DNA of 64,000 nucleotides, from positions 249,507,394 through 249,571,393 of the forward strand of contig OY856188.1 in assembly GCA_963693315.1 (NCBI GenBank), given 5' to 3'. Positions 1-11,640 of this stretch are shown here, one piece after another. Both the position numbers and the translations under genes were made by a program. Within the stretch, counting starts at the first letter, position 1. Each line of letters begins with the position of its first letter. This DNA is from Diogma glabrata (Eukaryota; Arthropoda; Insecta; Diptera; Cylindrotomidae). The notes beneath the pieces are model-generated. The model saw nothing but the letters and a program-made list of their open reading frames with translations. It was not told the origin of the DNA and searched no databases.

Positions 1-1139
1 TTAATATGATCTAGCTCCTCCTACCTCGGTATAATTGTAACAGTTGGAAAATATGAGTTAGGTGAACATGAAGCGTCTTTTTTGACAGAAGATATGTTCT
101 TTTTTGTATGATTTTAATAGAAGTTGAGATTTTTTTGTGAAGGTTTTTGGACATGAATGATCAAATCAAATAACCGAAAATCTATTGGGATTGATCACTG
201 AATTTTATAAGTTTGTCAAAAATTATTTGCGTATACAATTTACTAGATTTTTTTTGACAAATATATAGTTGAAAACATTATTGCTTAGAAACATTTATCA
301 TGACATAAAATAACCTTTCATGCTACTAATTTTTTTTTCAGCCACTGTCGACTAATAGGAATGTTTGAAAACATTCATGGTAGTGGCAAAATAAATACGA
401 ATTTGATCATATACCGAAATTTGACCTAAACCGTCAATCGATTTCGGTTCCAACAAAAGAAGGCTCTAGCAACAAGCTTTTACAACAAAATCAAAAATTT
501 ATCACCTAACTCAAATGAATTATAATAATAGCCAAGACGAAACGAACACTTAATAATTTTATGATAAGTTGCTTTATTATTATTATATTTTTATGAACCC
601 AACCAAACTTACTTTCAGCATTTAATTTTTATTGGTGGTGGTTGTAAAGGTATTTTCTTTTTATTCTGTCTTTTTCGCTAAGAAAAACAGAAGATCCGAA
701 GCACGTGCGAAGATTAAATTAAAAACATGTTTGCTTAAAGTTGTAAATGCCATTATATGAATGTACGACCTTTAAATTCAATAGGGAATTGTTAATCGTT
801 TTCTTCACTTTTTATGTGGCTTTTTATTTTACTTTATTCCTTCATTCGAACGTTTGATGTTATGTTATGGTATTTTCTTAATTTTATTATTCTGTTTTAC
901 GATTTTAAGGTACTACAAACGACAAAGTAAGTAAAAATTTTTAATTAAGAAAAACGAAAGGTGGGATTGTTTACTGGTAATTTACATTTTAGGACAGATA
1001 AAATTTTAAAGATGAATAAAACAAGTGTAAGGATATTAGAAGTTATACACCACTAAGGCCATTCGAATTAAAAACAAACACCATTACATTACATTTAAGT
1101 TCAACATTTATTCCAAAAATTTTGTTGTACTTGAAAGAT
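1..1139. other. AT-rich intergenic stretch, no gene seen
   Basis: I see no credible exon here. The sequence is AT-rich with short A/T runs. It ends in the 3' flank of the zinc-finger gene that starts at 1140 on the minus strand. Confidence 0.6.
1107..1112 (-). terminator. poly(A) signal of the first ZC2HC1-like gene
   Basis: AATAAA on the minus strand, 28 bases past the stop codon. It lies in an 18-base block, TCAACATTTATTCCAAAA on the plus strand at 1101-1118, that recurs exactly at 9941-9958 behind the paralogous gene. The signal is therefore probably ancestral to the duplication. Confidence 0.7.
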
Positions 1140-1767
1140 TTAGCGTTTCATTCTACCAATTGGTTTCGCTTCAACTTTTGGTTTTCCAACCATTGGTTTT
1201 CCTTTATTATGTGACATACTTGAACACTTAGGAATATGTCGAGCGGCAGCTGTTTCATTGAATTTTCGCTTACAATGAGGACATTGAACATAATCTGCAT
1301 TTTCAGCGGGAGGTGGTGGTGGTAGGTCTGTTAGTTTTCCTCCTTTGGCCAAATGTTGTTGTAGTTCTCTAGCTGCTTTTATCGAAGCTATAAATTCCTC
1401 ATGTTTTTTTCGCCATTCAGTCTTTTTACCTCTTCTAAATGTTGCGTTAGTAAATAGCTCTGCTGGAGTACCCTACAAAAAATTAAATTAACAAAAACAT
1501 ATATTGAATTATAAAATAAATATTCCAAATCACCTCAACTCTTTGTTTAACAACATCAAACACTTTTCTATTTTTGGTTGATGTTTTCTCACAAATTTGT
1601 TCGTGTTTCGCAATTCGATCTTTATTAAAATTCCTTCCACAAACTCTACAGGCTACAGCATCTGATTTAACATCAACCCCTTGCAAGCTCACAGGTTTTG
1701 TGGAAGTTCTTGTTATTAATTTAGCTTTGTTGCTTGGCATAACTTTTGGTGTTACTTTTGATGCCAT
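1140..1767 (-). CDS. ZC2HC1A: ZC2HC1-family protein with two C2HC zinc fingers (2 exons)
   Basis: Two coding exons, 1767-1534 and 1472-1140, joined across a 61-base intron (donor GAG|GTGATT, acceptor TTTTTTGTAG|GG) in phase 0, give a 188-residue protein. Finger 1 is C40-x2-C43-x10-H54-x4-C59 (ACRVCGRNF...KHEQIC). Finger 2 is CPHCKRKF...RHIPKC near residues 143-162. Between them is the family signature: a basic helix with KTEWRKKHEEFIASIKAAR, then a poly-proline stretch LPPPPP just before finger 2. The C-terminus is short and basic. This order (finger, KHEEFIA helix, Pro run, finger) matches animal ZC2HC1A/FAM164 proteins. Their biochemical role is poorly known, and they occur often in ciliated or testis tissue, so I claim no function beyond zinc binding. 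The start is the first ATG in frame and the next gene copy supports the splice site. The paralogue is at 9983-10462. Confidence 0.85.
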
Positions 1768-2239
1768 TAGGCTTTAATTTTATCTAAATTTCGAAAAAAT
1801 AGGAAAACTATATAAAACAAAATTAGAATTACAAAATAGAGGTATTTTTAATAATTCTTTGTAAAATAAATGAACTACGCTGAAAATCGATGGCACACTA
1901 TGATTTGATTTTATGAACAATAATTATTGTATGCAAAGTTAAAAGCTCTGTTGAATTTTACAAGTGCTGTAAAAACTTCATTGCTACCATATATTACCTG
2001 ATAATTCTAGTTTTGTTGATATTATTTTAGTCCTTCTTGTCCTGTCTCTGTAAGACATCATTAATGGGGCAATTTATTTACTCCATTAATATTTGTATTT
2101 TTGTTTATGATGTTTATGAATGGTAAATGAATGGTAAATGTCATTGTAAGTAACACTAAACGATAACGGCTATAACTATATGGCATAACAATGCTATATG
2201 TAAGCAAAATGGTTTCGGTTGTAAAACTAATGTAATAAA
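1768..2239. other. Upstream flank, no gene seen
   Basis: AT-rich sequence with no exon or repeat that I can identify. The promoter of the minus-strand zinc-finger gene would lie in its first part, but no motif stands out. Confidence 0.4.
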
Positions 2240-3380
2240 ACTGATTTTTAAAATCGATGTGAAAACTGGTACGGGTGTTTGTTGGGTTGTTAAGGTTAAC
2301 TCTGAAACGAAAGGAAAACTAGTAGGCAAAACTGAGATTATGTTCTTCAATGTTCCAAGTGTCAAAGTTTTGGTCATATGACAAATATATATGCGCAAGC
2401 GTTTTCGACGTGTGGTCACATCTATTAAACAGGACAGAGAATTTCTGATTGTCCAAACAAATCATACACTCTCTGGATTGTGCAACATGTAAGTAAAGGG
2501 CAAACCACACGCTCAAAGTTTGCAAAGGCACTCAATGCTGGCAGTGCATGAAATGCGTGAATGCATCTCGAATCATACTGTGGACGTCCTGTGTGCACAG
2601 AAAATATACGGTGTAAACGGAGTAGCATGGGGCTTAGGAATAAACACGCATTCTGCCTTCAGAAGAAACAATGCAACATCCAACCAATGTCCCTTCTACA
2701 CTTCACAAACTCACACTGTTATTTAGGTGAAACATTTCACGTAGTGTAAATCTACTGCCAGTTTCATAAACCTATCTTCTTTTTGTGATTTTTGTGACAA
2801 ACACACCTGGGATCCTAAGCACATTGCTCATAATGATGAATCCACAGCGGACCATTGTGACAAAAATTATAGTAAAGCGTATTAAAAACTGAAAAGTCCA
2901 TAAGGGCTGGACCTCCAAAGAGCACCGTGCTATCTCTTTCGAGTTACATATTAAGTAAACAGAACTGTTTTGCTAGCTCTCTCGTGATGATCATAACAAA
3001 ATTGAATCTACTGTGCATTTGACTGTTCTGTGAACTGCGGATCAGTTATGTCCTCTCTTACTGATGTCACAAAAAATCTTATGAATACGCCATACCACGA
3101 AAGTTAAAATGCAAGCAAAAAAATGGGTAAACTGGAGGGCCAATGATCTACGTCATCTCAAAACCAAGGTATACCGATTAAGAAGGAAATACCGAAAAGA
3201 AATTAACTGAGATCTGAGACGGCAAAAGCAAGCTGCATATCGTATCCTTCATAATGCTTACTGACAAAAGGGTAAAACAACTAAAGCAGAAAGCTTCAGG
3301 AAACTTGAAACGGAAGTAGGCAGCAAGTATTAACACAATGAAGCATGCTCGAACGGAAACAGCATGCACTAATGGATTAC
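2240..3380 (+). mobile_element. Very decayed non-LTR retrotransposon remnant
   Basis: Read across frames on the plus strand, 2330-2460 gives a degenerate zinc-knuckle-like string (CSKCQSFGHM, then a Cys-Gly-His) typical of retroelement gag/ORF1. 3105-3235 gives KKWVNWRANDLRHLKTKVYRLR and further basic residues, which resembles the basic linker between endonuclease and reverse transcriptase in non-LTR ORF2. Many stops and frameshifts lie between. No ends are visible. It may be an older element into which, or beside which, the 3.6-7.9 kb element landed. Confidence 0.35.
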
Positions 3381-3664
3381 CTCAAGCAAAGTGTTGTTAC
3401 GAAGCAGTTGTCCAATCTCCGTAATATAGAGTCGCCCTACTTTCTCACACGCACTAATTTATAATAACAAGAACTTTTGAAGTTATTTTTACCCTTTTCA
3501 AACACAATTTCTTGCATCCAGTTCGTAATCATCCTTTACATAATTTTTTTTTAAATTTGATACAGAGCAGATGTGCAATCTCCTTAGTGGGTTTTGTTAT
3601 CGTTAACAAAAAACAATCTACCTTTTCTTTTCTCAAAGCAGATTTTACTGATCTCAAGCGTTAA

Positions 3665-4206
3665 ACTGATGATCAACTTAATGTATCGGCTCCCGATTCC
3701 TCTCTTGCTTCCCGTATGTCATCCCTTGAGTCGCACAATTTTAAACTCTTTAGATTGCAAAGAAGAAATGACATCATCATTTCTGGTCTCCCTAATTCTA
3801 ATCTCGACCTCCTGGACACAGTCGTTAAGATATTCCAATTTTGTGAAGTAACTTTTGATAAAACTCAGGTTGTTAGCTGTAGATGGCTTAATATGGGCAA
3901 GACCTCCACCATTGCTACCATCTCTCACACTCATATTCGTGATAATTTTATGGCGAAATACTTCAGGGGTAAGAGGTTAATGATTTCGGATTTTTTTCCT
4001 GATATCAATGTTCAATCTGCTATATACCTCAATGATAATCTACCACCTAGGCTGGCTGCTCTTGTTAAGTATTCACGAGTGATTAAGAAGAAAATGCTGA
4101 TTGTCAGCTTGTGGGGTTGGCATCGGTTCGCATTGTACCTATGAGTGGACTACCGTTTGACACAGATGATCTCCAGTCTCTGCAGTCCCAGTTTCCTATC
4201 TCTTAA
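3665..4206 (+). pseudogene. ORF1 of the non-LTR element (RNA-binding protein), frameshifted
   Basis: The frame runs from a coiled-coil-like start (SSLASRMSSLESHNFKLFRL) into RRNDIIISGLP, then a region with HTHIRDNFMAKYFRGKRL and AIYLNDNLPPRLAALVKYSR. That order (RRNN-type turn, RRM-like fold, 'lyiNDxLp' and basic end) is the L1-ORF1p-like domain seen in CR1/Jockey-group ORF1 proteins, which bind their own RNA. A frame change near 4115-4130 removes the last 25 or so residues from the main frame. They continue to a stop at about 4206. No zinc knuckle is left in this part. Confidence 0.6.
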
Positions 4207-4422
4207 TGATGGTTTCCAGGCTCTGATCCTGTTTTTGTTATTTTATTCTTGAAAATTGTTGTTCTTTTTTTTTTCTCTGCATCCTGCACTGTTCGTCTGT
4301 TTGATCTCTTACTTTATCCTTAAAGATTTTTATTTTTGTTAAACATATAACCTTTAATCTCCCATTATCCTCTTCCCTCCCTCACCCCTGTTGTCCCAGG
4401 TTTTCTTCTTGCCATTATTTTT

Positions 4423-7283
4423 ATGCCAGATAGCCCCATGGATCGGTCAACTGGTGCACATAGCACGATTTTTAGCATCATGAACCGTCTTGTTGACCAG
4501 TTTAACATTGGCCATCTCAGTGCACAAAGTTTAAATCCCAGGCTCAACTCGTCTAAGCTTGATGAAGTAAGACACATAGTAAAGAGTAGTCACCTTGACC
4601 TGGTTGCTGTGTCGGAAACCTGGTTCAAACAATATACGTCCAATGCTGCTGTTGCTATTGAGAGTTATCGTATCCATAGACTGGATAGACCAGTTAGACG
4701 TGGTGGTGGTGTGGCCCTGTATGTCAGCCGTAAATTTCAATCTAAACTTGTCCACTCTTATCTTACCCCAGAAGCTGAGATGCTCCTGGTTCAGGTTACT
4801 GTAGGGGGTCTGCCTATGCTTGTTGCTGTCACATATCTCCCCTCGGGTGGTATTAATGTTATAGAGGAAGTTCTTGCCGAATTCAGTACTAGATACCCGG
4901 TTGTTACTGTGGTTGGTGACTTCAATACTAACCTGCTGTCCTCTTCTTCTCTGGCAATTTGTAGTAGTCTCTGTGAGAGGCTTGACATGGCTTTAGTAAC
5001 TAACAACTGTCCAACACATCATGTTCGTGTCGGGACTACAAATTTGACAAACATATCATCTGGCTCTTGCATAGACTTTTTCATGATTAGTGACAGCTCA
5101 CTTGTTAAGGAAAGCAATCAGTTCTGGGTACCAGGTATTTCTCACCATGCCCTTATTACCCTGTCGCTTGCCATCAATAAAGACAACTATATTGCTCGTA
5201 AGAATGTGCCAGACTACAGTCGTACCAATGTTGAGGCCCTGCTACTTGAGTTCAATTCGTTGGATTTTGATCCACTTTATTCTTCTACTGATATTGATCT
5301 AAATCTGGACTACCTAAATCAAGTTCTGCTATCGCTCTAATTGGCAGGTTTGTTCCAACTGTTTCTGTGAGTGGACAGAAAGTGACTACTATCGTCCTCA
5401 CACCAGAGATGCGTAATACTAAAGCCCTGCGTGACTTTGCTTATGCGGCTTATCTCCATGATGGCTCCCAGTATAACTGGGATTCTTACTGTTCTTACCG
5501 TAACCGCTTTAGATCAATGGTACGCAGGGCGAAAATTGATCTCGGAACTAAATTGTTTAGTCCAACTGACTCGATAAATGATCTGTGGAGAAAGATTAGG
5601 AATATTGGCCTGACCAAGTCCCAAGAGGACTCTGAGTCTCTCAGTGCGGCTGAACTCAATCAGATTAATAAGTCATTTGTCAGCCCAAATCAATTTCCTC
5701 CTCTTGTCAGGTCAGATATTGGTCTCCCTGAGTCTGAATTCTCCTTTCTGTTTCAGCCTGTTACACATGATGAAGTGGAGGTGGCTTTCTCCATGATTAG
5801 CTCCAATGCTGCTGGTCTTGACAATATTACTCTTAAATTTTTAAAATTAATATTTCCTTCTCTAGTTCACCATATCTGCCACATCATTAACTATTCTTTC
5901 ATGGTGGGTCGTTTTCCAGTTGCCTGGAAGCTGGCTAAAGTGCTTCCTTTTCCCCAAAAAATAGTACTGATTTTTGTCCCATTAGCATCTTGCCAGTTTT
6001 GTCCAAAGTTTTTGAGCGGCTCACATATGTACAAATTTCTGACCATATAGCTAAGTCTAACCTACTGTATAGTAGGCAATCTGGCTTTAGGAAGCGGCAT
6101 AATACAACCTCGACATTGTTGGATGTTTCTGACCAAATAAGACTCAACACTAATAAGAAGATGGTGTCTATTCTTTTTCTACTTGACTTCAGCAAGGCTT
6201 TTGACTCGGTGGATCACTCTCTTCTGGTGACTAAGCTCAAGACTCAATTCTTTTTCTCCTCCAGTGCTTGCAATTTGATGAATTCATACTTAACAAGAAG
6301 GTACCAGTCTGTTTGCTCTCTGGAAGTTATCTCTGATGCACTTCCCATTGCTAAGGGTGTTCCGCAGGGTTCCATTTTGAGGACCACTGTTGTTCTCAAT
6401 GTTTATCAACGATATTGCTAAGTCCTGTCGCTTCTTTATGGTTCATCTTTTTGCAGATGATGTTCAGCTTCTCCATGCTAGGCCCCGCTTTAATTTACAT
6501 GGCTGTATTGAAGAAATTAATAGTGATCTCAAGTCTATTCTGGTATGGGCCCTTGAAAATTGGATTTCGTTGAATCTTACCAAGTCGCAAGCATTGCTCT
6601 ACAATTCCTGCCTTCGAGCAGCTACCCACAGCGCATCTTTTCAGATGGGCCGTGATGTTAATATACCCTTCTTATCTCAAGCAAAAAATTTGGGAATGGC
6701 TTTTGATGATAGGTTGGATTGGGAGGCGTATGTAAACTCACTTGTTGGTCAAATTACTGGTGTTTTAAGGAGGCTTCGTAGTGTGAGTTGTTACTTGCCA
6801 TTTCATATAAGGAAGCAGCTGGTACTATCACTTATACTACCCCTTGTTGACTATGGTGTTGAAGTTGTGTCTGGTTCTATGAATGATACCTTCATGGTAT
6901 TACGGCGAGCCTTCAATTATGCTACCAAATTTGTTTATAATTTAAAGCCTAGGGATCATGTATCCCCTTTTGTCCACGGTCTTCTTGGGACTTCCTTTGC
7001 AGATCATGCCAGTGTGTGACTCCTTTCTCACTTCAATCGCCTTGTCAAGTTTCAGTCTCCTTCGTATCTACTGAGGTGGTTTGTAATGGGAAATTCTAGA
7101 CGGCAGCACAATTTTGTGGTACCAAGGGTGTGTTGTGATCTTTGGGCAAAGTCCTATTCTGTAAGGGTCATCAAGCTTTTTAGTTCATTGCCGCAGTCCC
7201 TAAAGAGGTTTAGCTTATCCCCGTCTCTTTACACAAAGCAGCTGATTGACCACCTTAACTCACTGACCCTTGCGACTGTTTAA
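4423..7283 (+). pseudogene. ORF2 of the non-LTR element: endonuclease plus reverse transcriptase, broken
   Basis: The endonuclease has SAQSLNPR, SETWF (catalytic Glu) and VVGDFNTN. The motif that is normally Ser-Asp-His reads ISHHALI (about 5140-5155), so a catalytic Asp has become His. The RT has NAAGLDNIT, FRKRHNTTS, LDFSKAFDSVDH, GVPQGSIL and LFADDVQLL, all normal. Four open pieces in shifting frames cover it: 4423-5340, 5367-5960, 5990-6380 and 6390-7019. A final open piece, 7086-7283, follows a TGA at 7017. The protein would nick target DNA and copy the element RNA. With the lost Asp and the frameshifts this copy cannot act on its own. Confidence 0.8.
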
Positions 7284-7925
7284 CCTTACTGTGGATACCG
7301 TTGAATTATGTTGTGCTATGGTGCACTGTTGTTTTGACCTTCTGCCTGCCTGCTGTCTGATGTTTGTTTCTACTGGGACTCCAGGATCGTAAATCCTCTC
7401 CTATTTCCTCCCCTCCGTCCCTCTCCTTCTCCTTTTCCCTCCTCTATATCCTCGTGCTCCTTCTGATTTAAATTTTCTATTTTACTCTAAACCTACCTGA
7501 GCTTTTTCTGTTATAGAACTATCTCCTCCTAATATCTTATCCATTTCTTTTTGCATGACGCCTACTTACTGGTTCCCTCCTGGACTTTCTGCCTTGTCTA
7601 TTGGTTCAAGTTGAGGCTTGTTGCTTACCATGTTCTCCTGCGCAATATTTTACGCCATGGCCTTATTGCTAAATTTCACTAAATTTTACCGATTTATGCT
7701 TCTTAGCTTCGATGTTATGCCTCCAACTCCTATGCAGAACCAATATTGTCCAGCATAGGAATTTGCCAGTGGTGAGCTTTATGCTGACTATTTAATACTA
7801 ATGAATTTATGCTAAATGGATTATGATTGAATTATATTTATTTTTCTTTAGTTTAGTTCTCTTGTACATTGTTATGGGCTATCGCCTTATATGTATAATA
7901 TTGTAAATAAATAATAAATAATAAG

Positions 7926-8619
7926 GCCTACCATTTTTTTGGTATCGATTAAAAACGGCTTTTTTCGAGCTATAAATACCCGTCTATAGAGGTCTTCTTT
8001 CTTGCTATTATTCTGACAATCGTATTGGATTTTTTTGGTTTGTTTTGACGTCTACTGTCTGTCGAACCGTCGATCTTAGGATTATTGAATAGTGATCAAA
8101 AATCAAGAAAAAATCGAGTACAAAAGAAAACCAAAGGAAAAATTGGTTGCTAAAGCGAAAAGGGACATTTTTGGAATGTAGGATTATGGTTCGTATTCAA
8201 ATTTATTCAATAAACATGAAGATGGAAAGTTCTATTCTCTGTTCCAAACAAAAAGATGGCTGTTTGTTCTAGTCAACGTGTGATGAGTTGGTATATACCA
8301 AATAAAACGCGTTACATACTGAAATGTGTTGGTGTACGTTGGAAAATATAGATATTTTAATAAGTTTTGATAAAGCTTAATCGATGTGGGATAATTATTG
8401 TAATGTGTCAGATAAACTTTTAAATTGTATCGTGTGATCCGTGATTGTAGGTCTGAGGAAATTGTCAACTTTCTGTTGTTGTATCATCGCATGCCACGTC
8501 ATGATTCTTTCTTATATACGATCTTTGATATTTATCGCGTATGGATATGGTATCTTCTGTGATCACCATTTTGATGAGTTATCTTCAGATGCTCAAATGA
8601 AATAAAAATTACTGTAATT
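7926..8619. other. Intergenic stretch, no gene seen
   Basis: Downstream flank of the retrotransposon. Only short open frames without codon character. No repeat or RNA gene recognised. Confidence 0.4.
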
Positions 8620-8740
8620 AATTGATAAATCAAATTAGTATAATTAATGTAAATAGTGATTGAGTCTCATGCATTTAATAACAATTAATGAAATTATTAA
8701 TAAATCAAATTAGTATAATTAATGTAAATAGTGATTAATT
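8620..8740. repeat. Direct duplication of an AT-rich 40-base block
   Basis: A block beginning ATAAATCAAATTAGTATAAT and running through GTAAATAGTGATT occurs at about 8622 and again at about 8699, so a 75-77 base unit is duplicated in tandem. Confidence 0.6.
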
Positions 8741-9594
8741 CTCGAGTAGTTAATGAATTCAAATAATATGTACTGTGAATACTTTCCTGTTAGTCGTCAC
8801 TTTGACTACTCATGTGAACACAAACAAACAAAAAAATATATAAATATTAATGTAACTAATAATAACTCTAATTAATGTAATTAATTTAATCTAATAATAT
8901 TTTTGGTTAATACACCAAAAAAAAGGAACTAAAACTATTTTGTGTTTGTAACTGTATAATATCAAAAGAAAACAAAAAAGGGGGAACGCAAAAGGCTATT
9001 AGTGGAAAACATAAATCAAAGGAAAGGGGGTTGAATGATTCAAGTATCGACCTCAACCATAGGCGGGTTTGTTCTGATGTTATTGTTTCTTATTTGTTGG
9101 AGTGACTGGATGTAAAAAAAAGAACAAAACGGGGTCACTTATAAGTATCACCAAGCTTTTCAACCTATCAAGTAAAATATGAGGAGAGGCTAAGCTGTGA
9201 GGAACGGGATGGAATTTGACATGAACATGGGGTGAGTCATATTTTAATTTTGTTTTATTTGTATGTATGAATGATTATGGATATGTATGTAGGTGGAAAA
9301 GTGTGTATATGGATGTGTAGATGTGGGTACGTATGAGCGAGTATAATTGTTGCATGTGCGTATGTCGGTTAGAATCCAATTGGAAACATGTAAACAAGAA
9401 TTTCGCAACTGGTAAAAATATATAAAAAAATAAAAATAAAAAATAAAAATAATATAAAAATATATAACCATAAGTCACACCAATGGCAACCTCTGTAAAA
9501 GTTTTTTTACTAGGAACGGAGAGACCATCAAACAGATCACGATGTTTTTGTGCGTGTTGCTAAATTACCACACAAAACAAAAATATATTTTTTA
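8741..9594. other. Intergenic stretch, no gene seen
   Basis: Homopolymer and low-complexity AT-rich sequence. The minus-strand open frame near 9244-9478 is rich in Tyr/Phe because of A/T bias and shows no domain. Confidence 0.4.
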
Positions 9595-9725
9595 TGCAAC
9601 TAGCCCTAGACCCCTAGACCCGCTGTTCGATTAAGCTCAAATTTCAGCACGGTGCATGTTTTGGTTGCATTTCACGGGAATTCAAAGAGCTTGAGTATAC
9701 TACATGCTTAATAGCCAAATAATTT
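9595..9725. repeat. Copy of a dispersed repeat family
   Basis: Contains CTAGACCCGCTGTTCGATTA followed by AGCTCAAATTTCAGC and CATGTTTTGGTTGCATT. Related strings occur at 21630-21700, 25310-25385, and inverted at 36385-36440 and 52500-52535. This looks like a middle-repetitive non-coding element. Confidence 0.5.
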
Positions 9726-9946
9726 TTTTCAAAGTGGCGTAAGTTGCCTTTCCCATGCCGGACTGACCGGAAAGTGGTCTCATTTGATTCCTCGCCCTAA
9801 ATATAGTCTAAATATATTGTAATATTTGGTCCACAGTTTTGCTACCTCACGACCGTTTTTGACCGTGTTAAGAAAGGCTACTTGTGATTTTAAAATGTTA
9901 TATATTTTAGAATAAAAGCAACAAAACTTGCAATAACCGCTCAACA

Positions 9947-9952
9947 TTTATT
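9947..9952 (-). terminator. poly(A) signal of the second ZC2HC1-like gene
   Basis: AATAAA on the minus strand, 31 bases past the stop. It lies inside the same 18-base block found behind the first gene (1101-1118). Confidence 0.7.
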
Positions 9953-9982
9953 CCAAAACTTTAATTATACTACGAAAATTTT

Positions 9983-10462
9983 CTATTTCTTTTTTCCTTT
10001 TGTTTTTGATCCACCTTTACCCTTCTTCGATTTGCCTTTTTTCTGTGACTTGGTCGCACATTTTGCAATGTGTTTGATAGCGCCCGATTCTTTTACCTTC
10101 CGTTTACAATGAGGACATTCAACCAAAACTGCGACTGGTTGAGGTGGTGGTGGAAAATCTTCTATTTTTCCTCCTTTAACCAAATGCTCATGAAGAGATT
10201 TTGCTGCTCTTATCGATGCAATAAACCGTTCATGTTTTTTTTGCCATTCACTTTTTTTAATTTTTTTCGATGCAGTGCTCGTATCAGTGGGGGCTCCCTT
10301 AAAATATTTGATATATAAACAAATTACCATAATAAAATATTGTATCAAAATTACCTCAGCTTTTTCCTTAATGACATTCAATACTTTCTTATTTTTCGAT
10401 GATTTCTTGGTTTTAGTTTTTGATTTAGTTTTAGGACTTGCTTTAACTTTAGCTTTGGCCAT
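9983..10462 (-). CDS. ZC2HC1-family paralogue with only the second C2HC finger (2 exons)
   Basis: Exons 10462-10355 and 10297-9983, joined across a 57-base intron (GAG|GTAATT ... TTTTAAG|GGA) in phase 0, give 140 residues. The upstream in-frame ATG at 10516 is less likely because the peptide before MAKAKVK is hydrophobic and unlike the paralogue. The protein has a Lys/Ser/Thr-rich N-terminus of about 25 residues, the KKSEWQKKHERFIASIRAAK helix, the DFPPPP run, one finger CPHCKRKV...KHIAKC, and a very basic Lys/Gly tail. The first finger of the 1140-1767 gene is missing, replaced by the Lys-rich stretch. The intron is at the same place and phase (Val-Glu|Gly-Thr-Pro versus Ala-Glu|Gly-Ala-Pro), so this is a duplicate rather than a chance match. 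The extreme basicity suggests nuclear or nucleic-acid association, which is only inference. The intron is a multiple of three without a stop, so unspliced RNA would also read through. Confidence 0.8.
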   Translation of the reverse strand: MAKAKVKASPKTKSKTKTKKSSKNKKVLNVIKEKAEVILIQYFIMVICLYIKYFKGAPTDTSTASKKIKKSEWQKKHERFIASIRAAKSLHEHLVKGGKIEDFPPPPQPVAVLVECPHCKRKVKESGAIKHIAKCATKSQKKGKSKKGKGGSKTKGKKK

Positions 10463-11299
10463 TTGGGTGTTATATCTATCTAAATACAAAAACAAAAACT
10501 CTTTAACCAATAACACAAAAAATTTTGATTACGAAAAAAATTATTTTAAAACATTTTTGTTCTGGCTGTTGTGTAAAATAATTGAAGGATGCTAGAAAAT
10601 TAAGGTGTACTATGATATAAATTTAAATTACATAAGCCGTGTGACTGTTATATGACTTTAATTTTGATGGAAGAATATGAATGGTATCCAAGTAACCTAA
10701 CTAGCCTCCATGGCATTGCGAAAACCACTTCAAAATAAGTTAGCTTACAGATTGTAAAACAACACATTCACTCCAATTCTTGTGACAAACAAATATGGTG
10801 ACAGTCAAAATTAATTCCTTTATTAAAATATTTTATCAAAAAACTCTCATCTTGAAAACATCATTTCCATACATATATTTATCAACATCACCATTTGACT
10901 GATATCAGATTAAATTTTAAATAAATTGATGGGATTTTTGGGTTGAATTTTATCTACTTTAATTCAATTTTAATCTCTTGCAAACTATGAAAAATACGTG
11001 ATATTTACTATAATAAAAAGTTATATACAGAATACGAATCAGACTAAAAATCAATATAAAATAATAAATGACGACTAATAAAACAAATATTATATAAAAC
11101 GTAAATATAATTGCAGACAAAATAACAGTACAATATGACGCTAGGACGTAAAGCTAAGGTTTTTGGACGTATGTGGAGACGCATGTGGACATTAAGTCCA
11201 AAATGGCTTACCATCACAGTAATAAAGTAACACTTTAATATGTAGTCGAATAAAAATATTATTTTGTGATTTAAAAATAACAAAATCATACAGAAAGTA
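10463..11299. other. Intergenic stretch, no gene seen
   Basis: AT-rich, with no exon-like frame and no recognised repeat. The promoter of the minus-strand gene should be in its left end. Confidence 0.4.
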
Positions 11300-11640
11300 A
11301 TGAAAATAGTTTAGGAATGTTAAAGGTGACGTTCCAGCGTAGAATAGTGAACTTCTTATCTTTAACGTAGTTGTTTTTAAAGCCGTTCATTTGAGTATTT
11401 TTGAGCTAAGCGTCGGATATATTTTAGTTATTACAAAACTGTGAATCATATCACAGTTAAAACACTATTAGAAGCATCTTCGATCTGTAACACTATAATA
11501 AACCTGCAACATTTTTGAAATAGTAGTGTCAAACCAAAAAACAGCACTCCATTTTAATACAACACATAATTCTATGTAATAAATGGTAGAATTTAATATA
11601 TATCAGTAATATATTTTGGCGCAGTCGGTAGTATGGCGCA
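11300..11640 (+). mobile_element. Possible LTR end with tRNA primer-binding site
   Basis: TTGGCGCAGTCGGTAG at 11616-11631 resembles the primer-binding site used by 17.6/297-type gypsy elements (complement of a serine tRNA 3' end). It follows about 300 AT-rich bases that include AATAAA-like motifs and would be the LTR end. Downstream (11650-15000) there are only short broken frames, so any gag-pol body has decayed or been lost. The left edge is a guess. Confidence 0.35.

Larger units (their letters stand above)
3590..7925 (+). mobile_element. Nearly full-length non-LTR retrotransposon (CR1/Jockey/I-like group)
   Basis: Order on the plus strand: ORF1 (about 3665-4206), a pyrimidine-rich spacer, ORF2 with apurinic-type endonuclease (4480-5170) and reverse transcriptase (5760-6500), a C-terminal region to 7283, about 600 bases of C/T-rich 3' UTR, and an end in an (AATAA)n-type short repeat at 7906-7925 rather than a long poly(A). 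This layout and tail are typical of CR1-like and related clades. The catalytic ADD is present as FADDVQLL. Frameshifts break ORF2 near 5340, 5960-5985 and 6380, and a stop lies at 7017. The copy is dead but only moderately old. The 5' edge is uncertain and I saw no clear target duplication. Confidence 0.8.
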
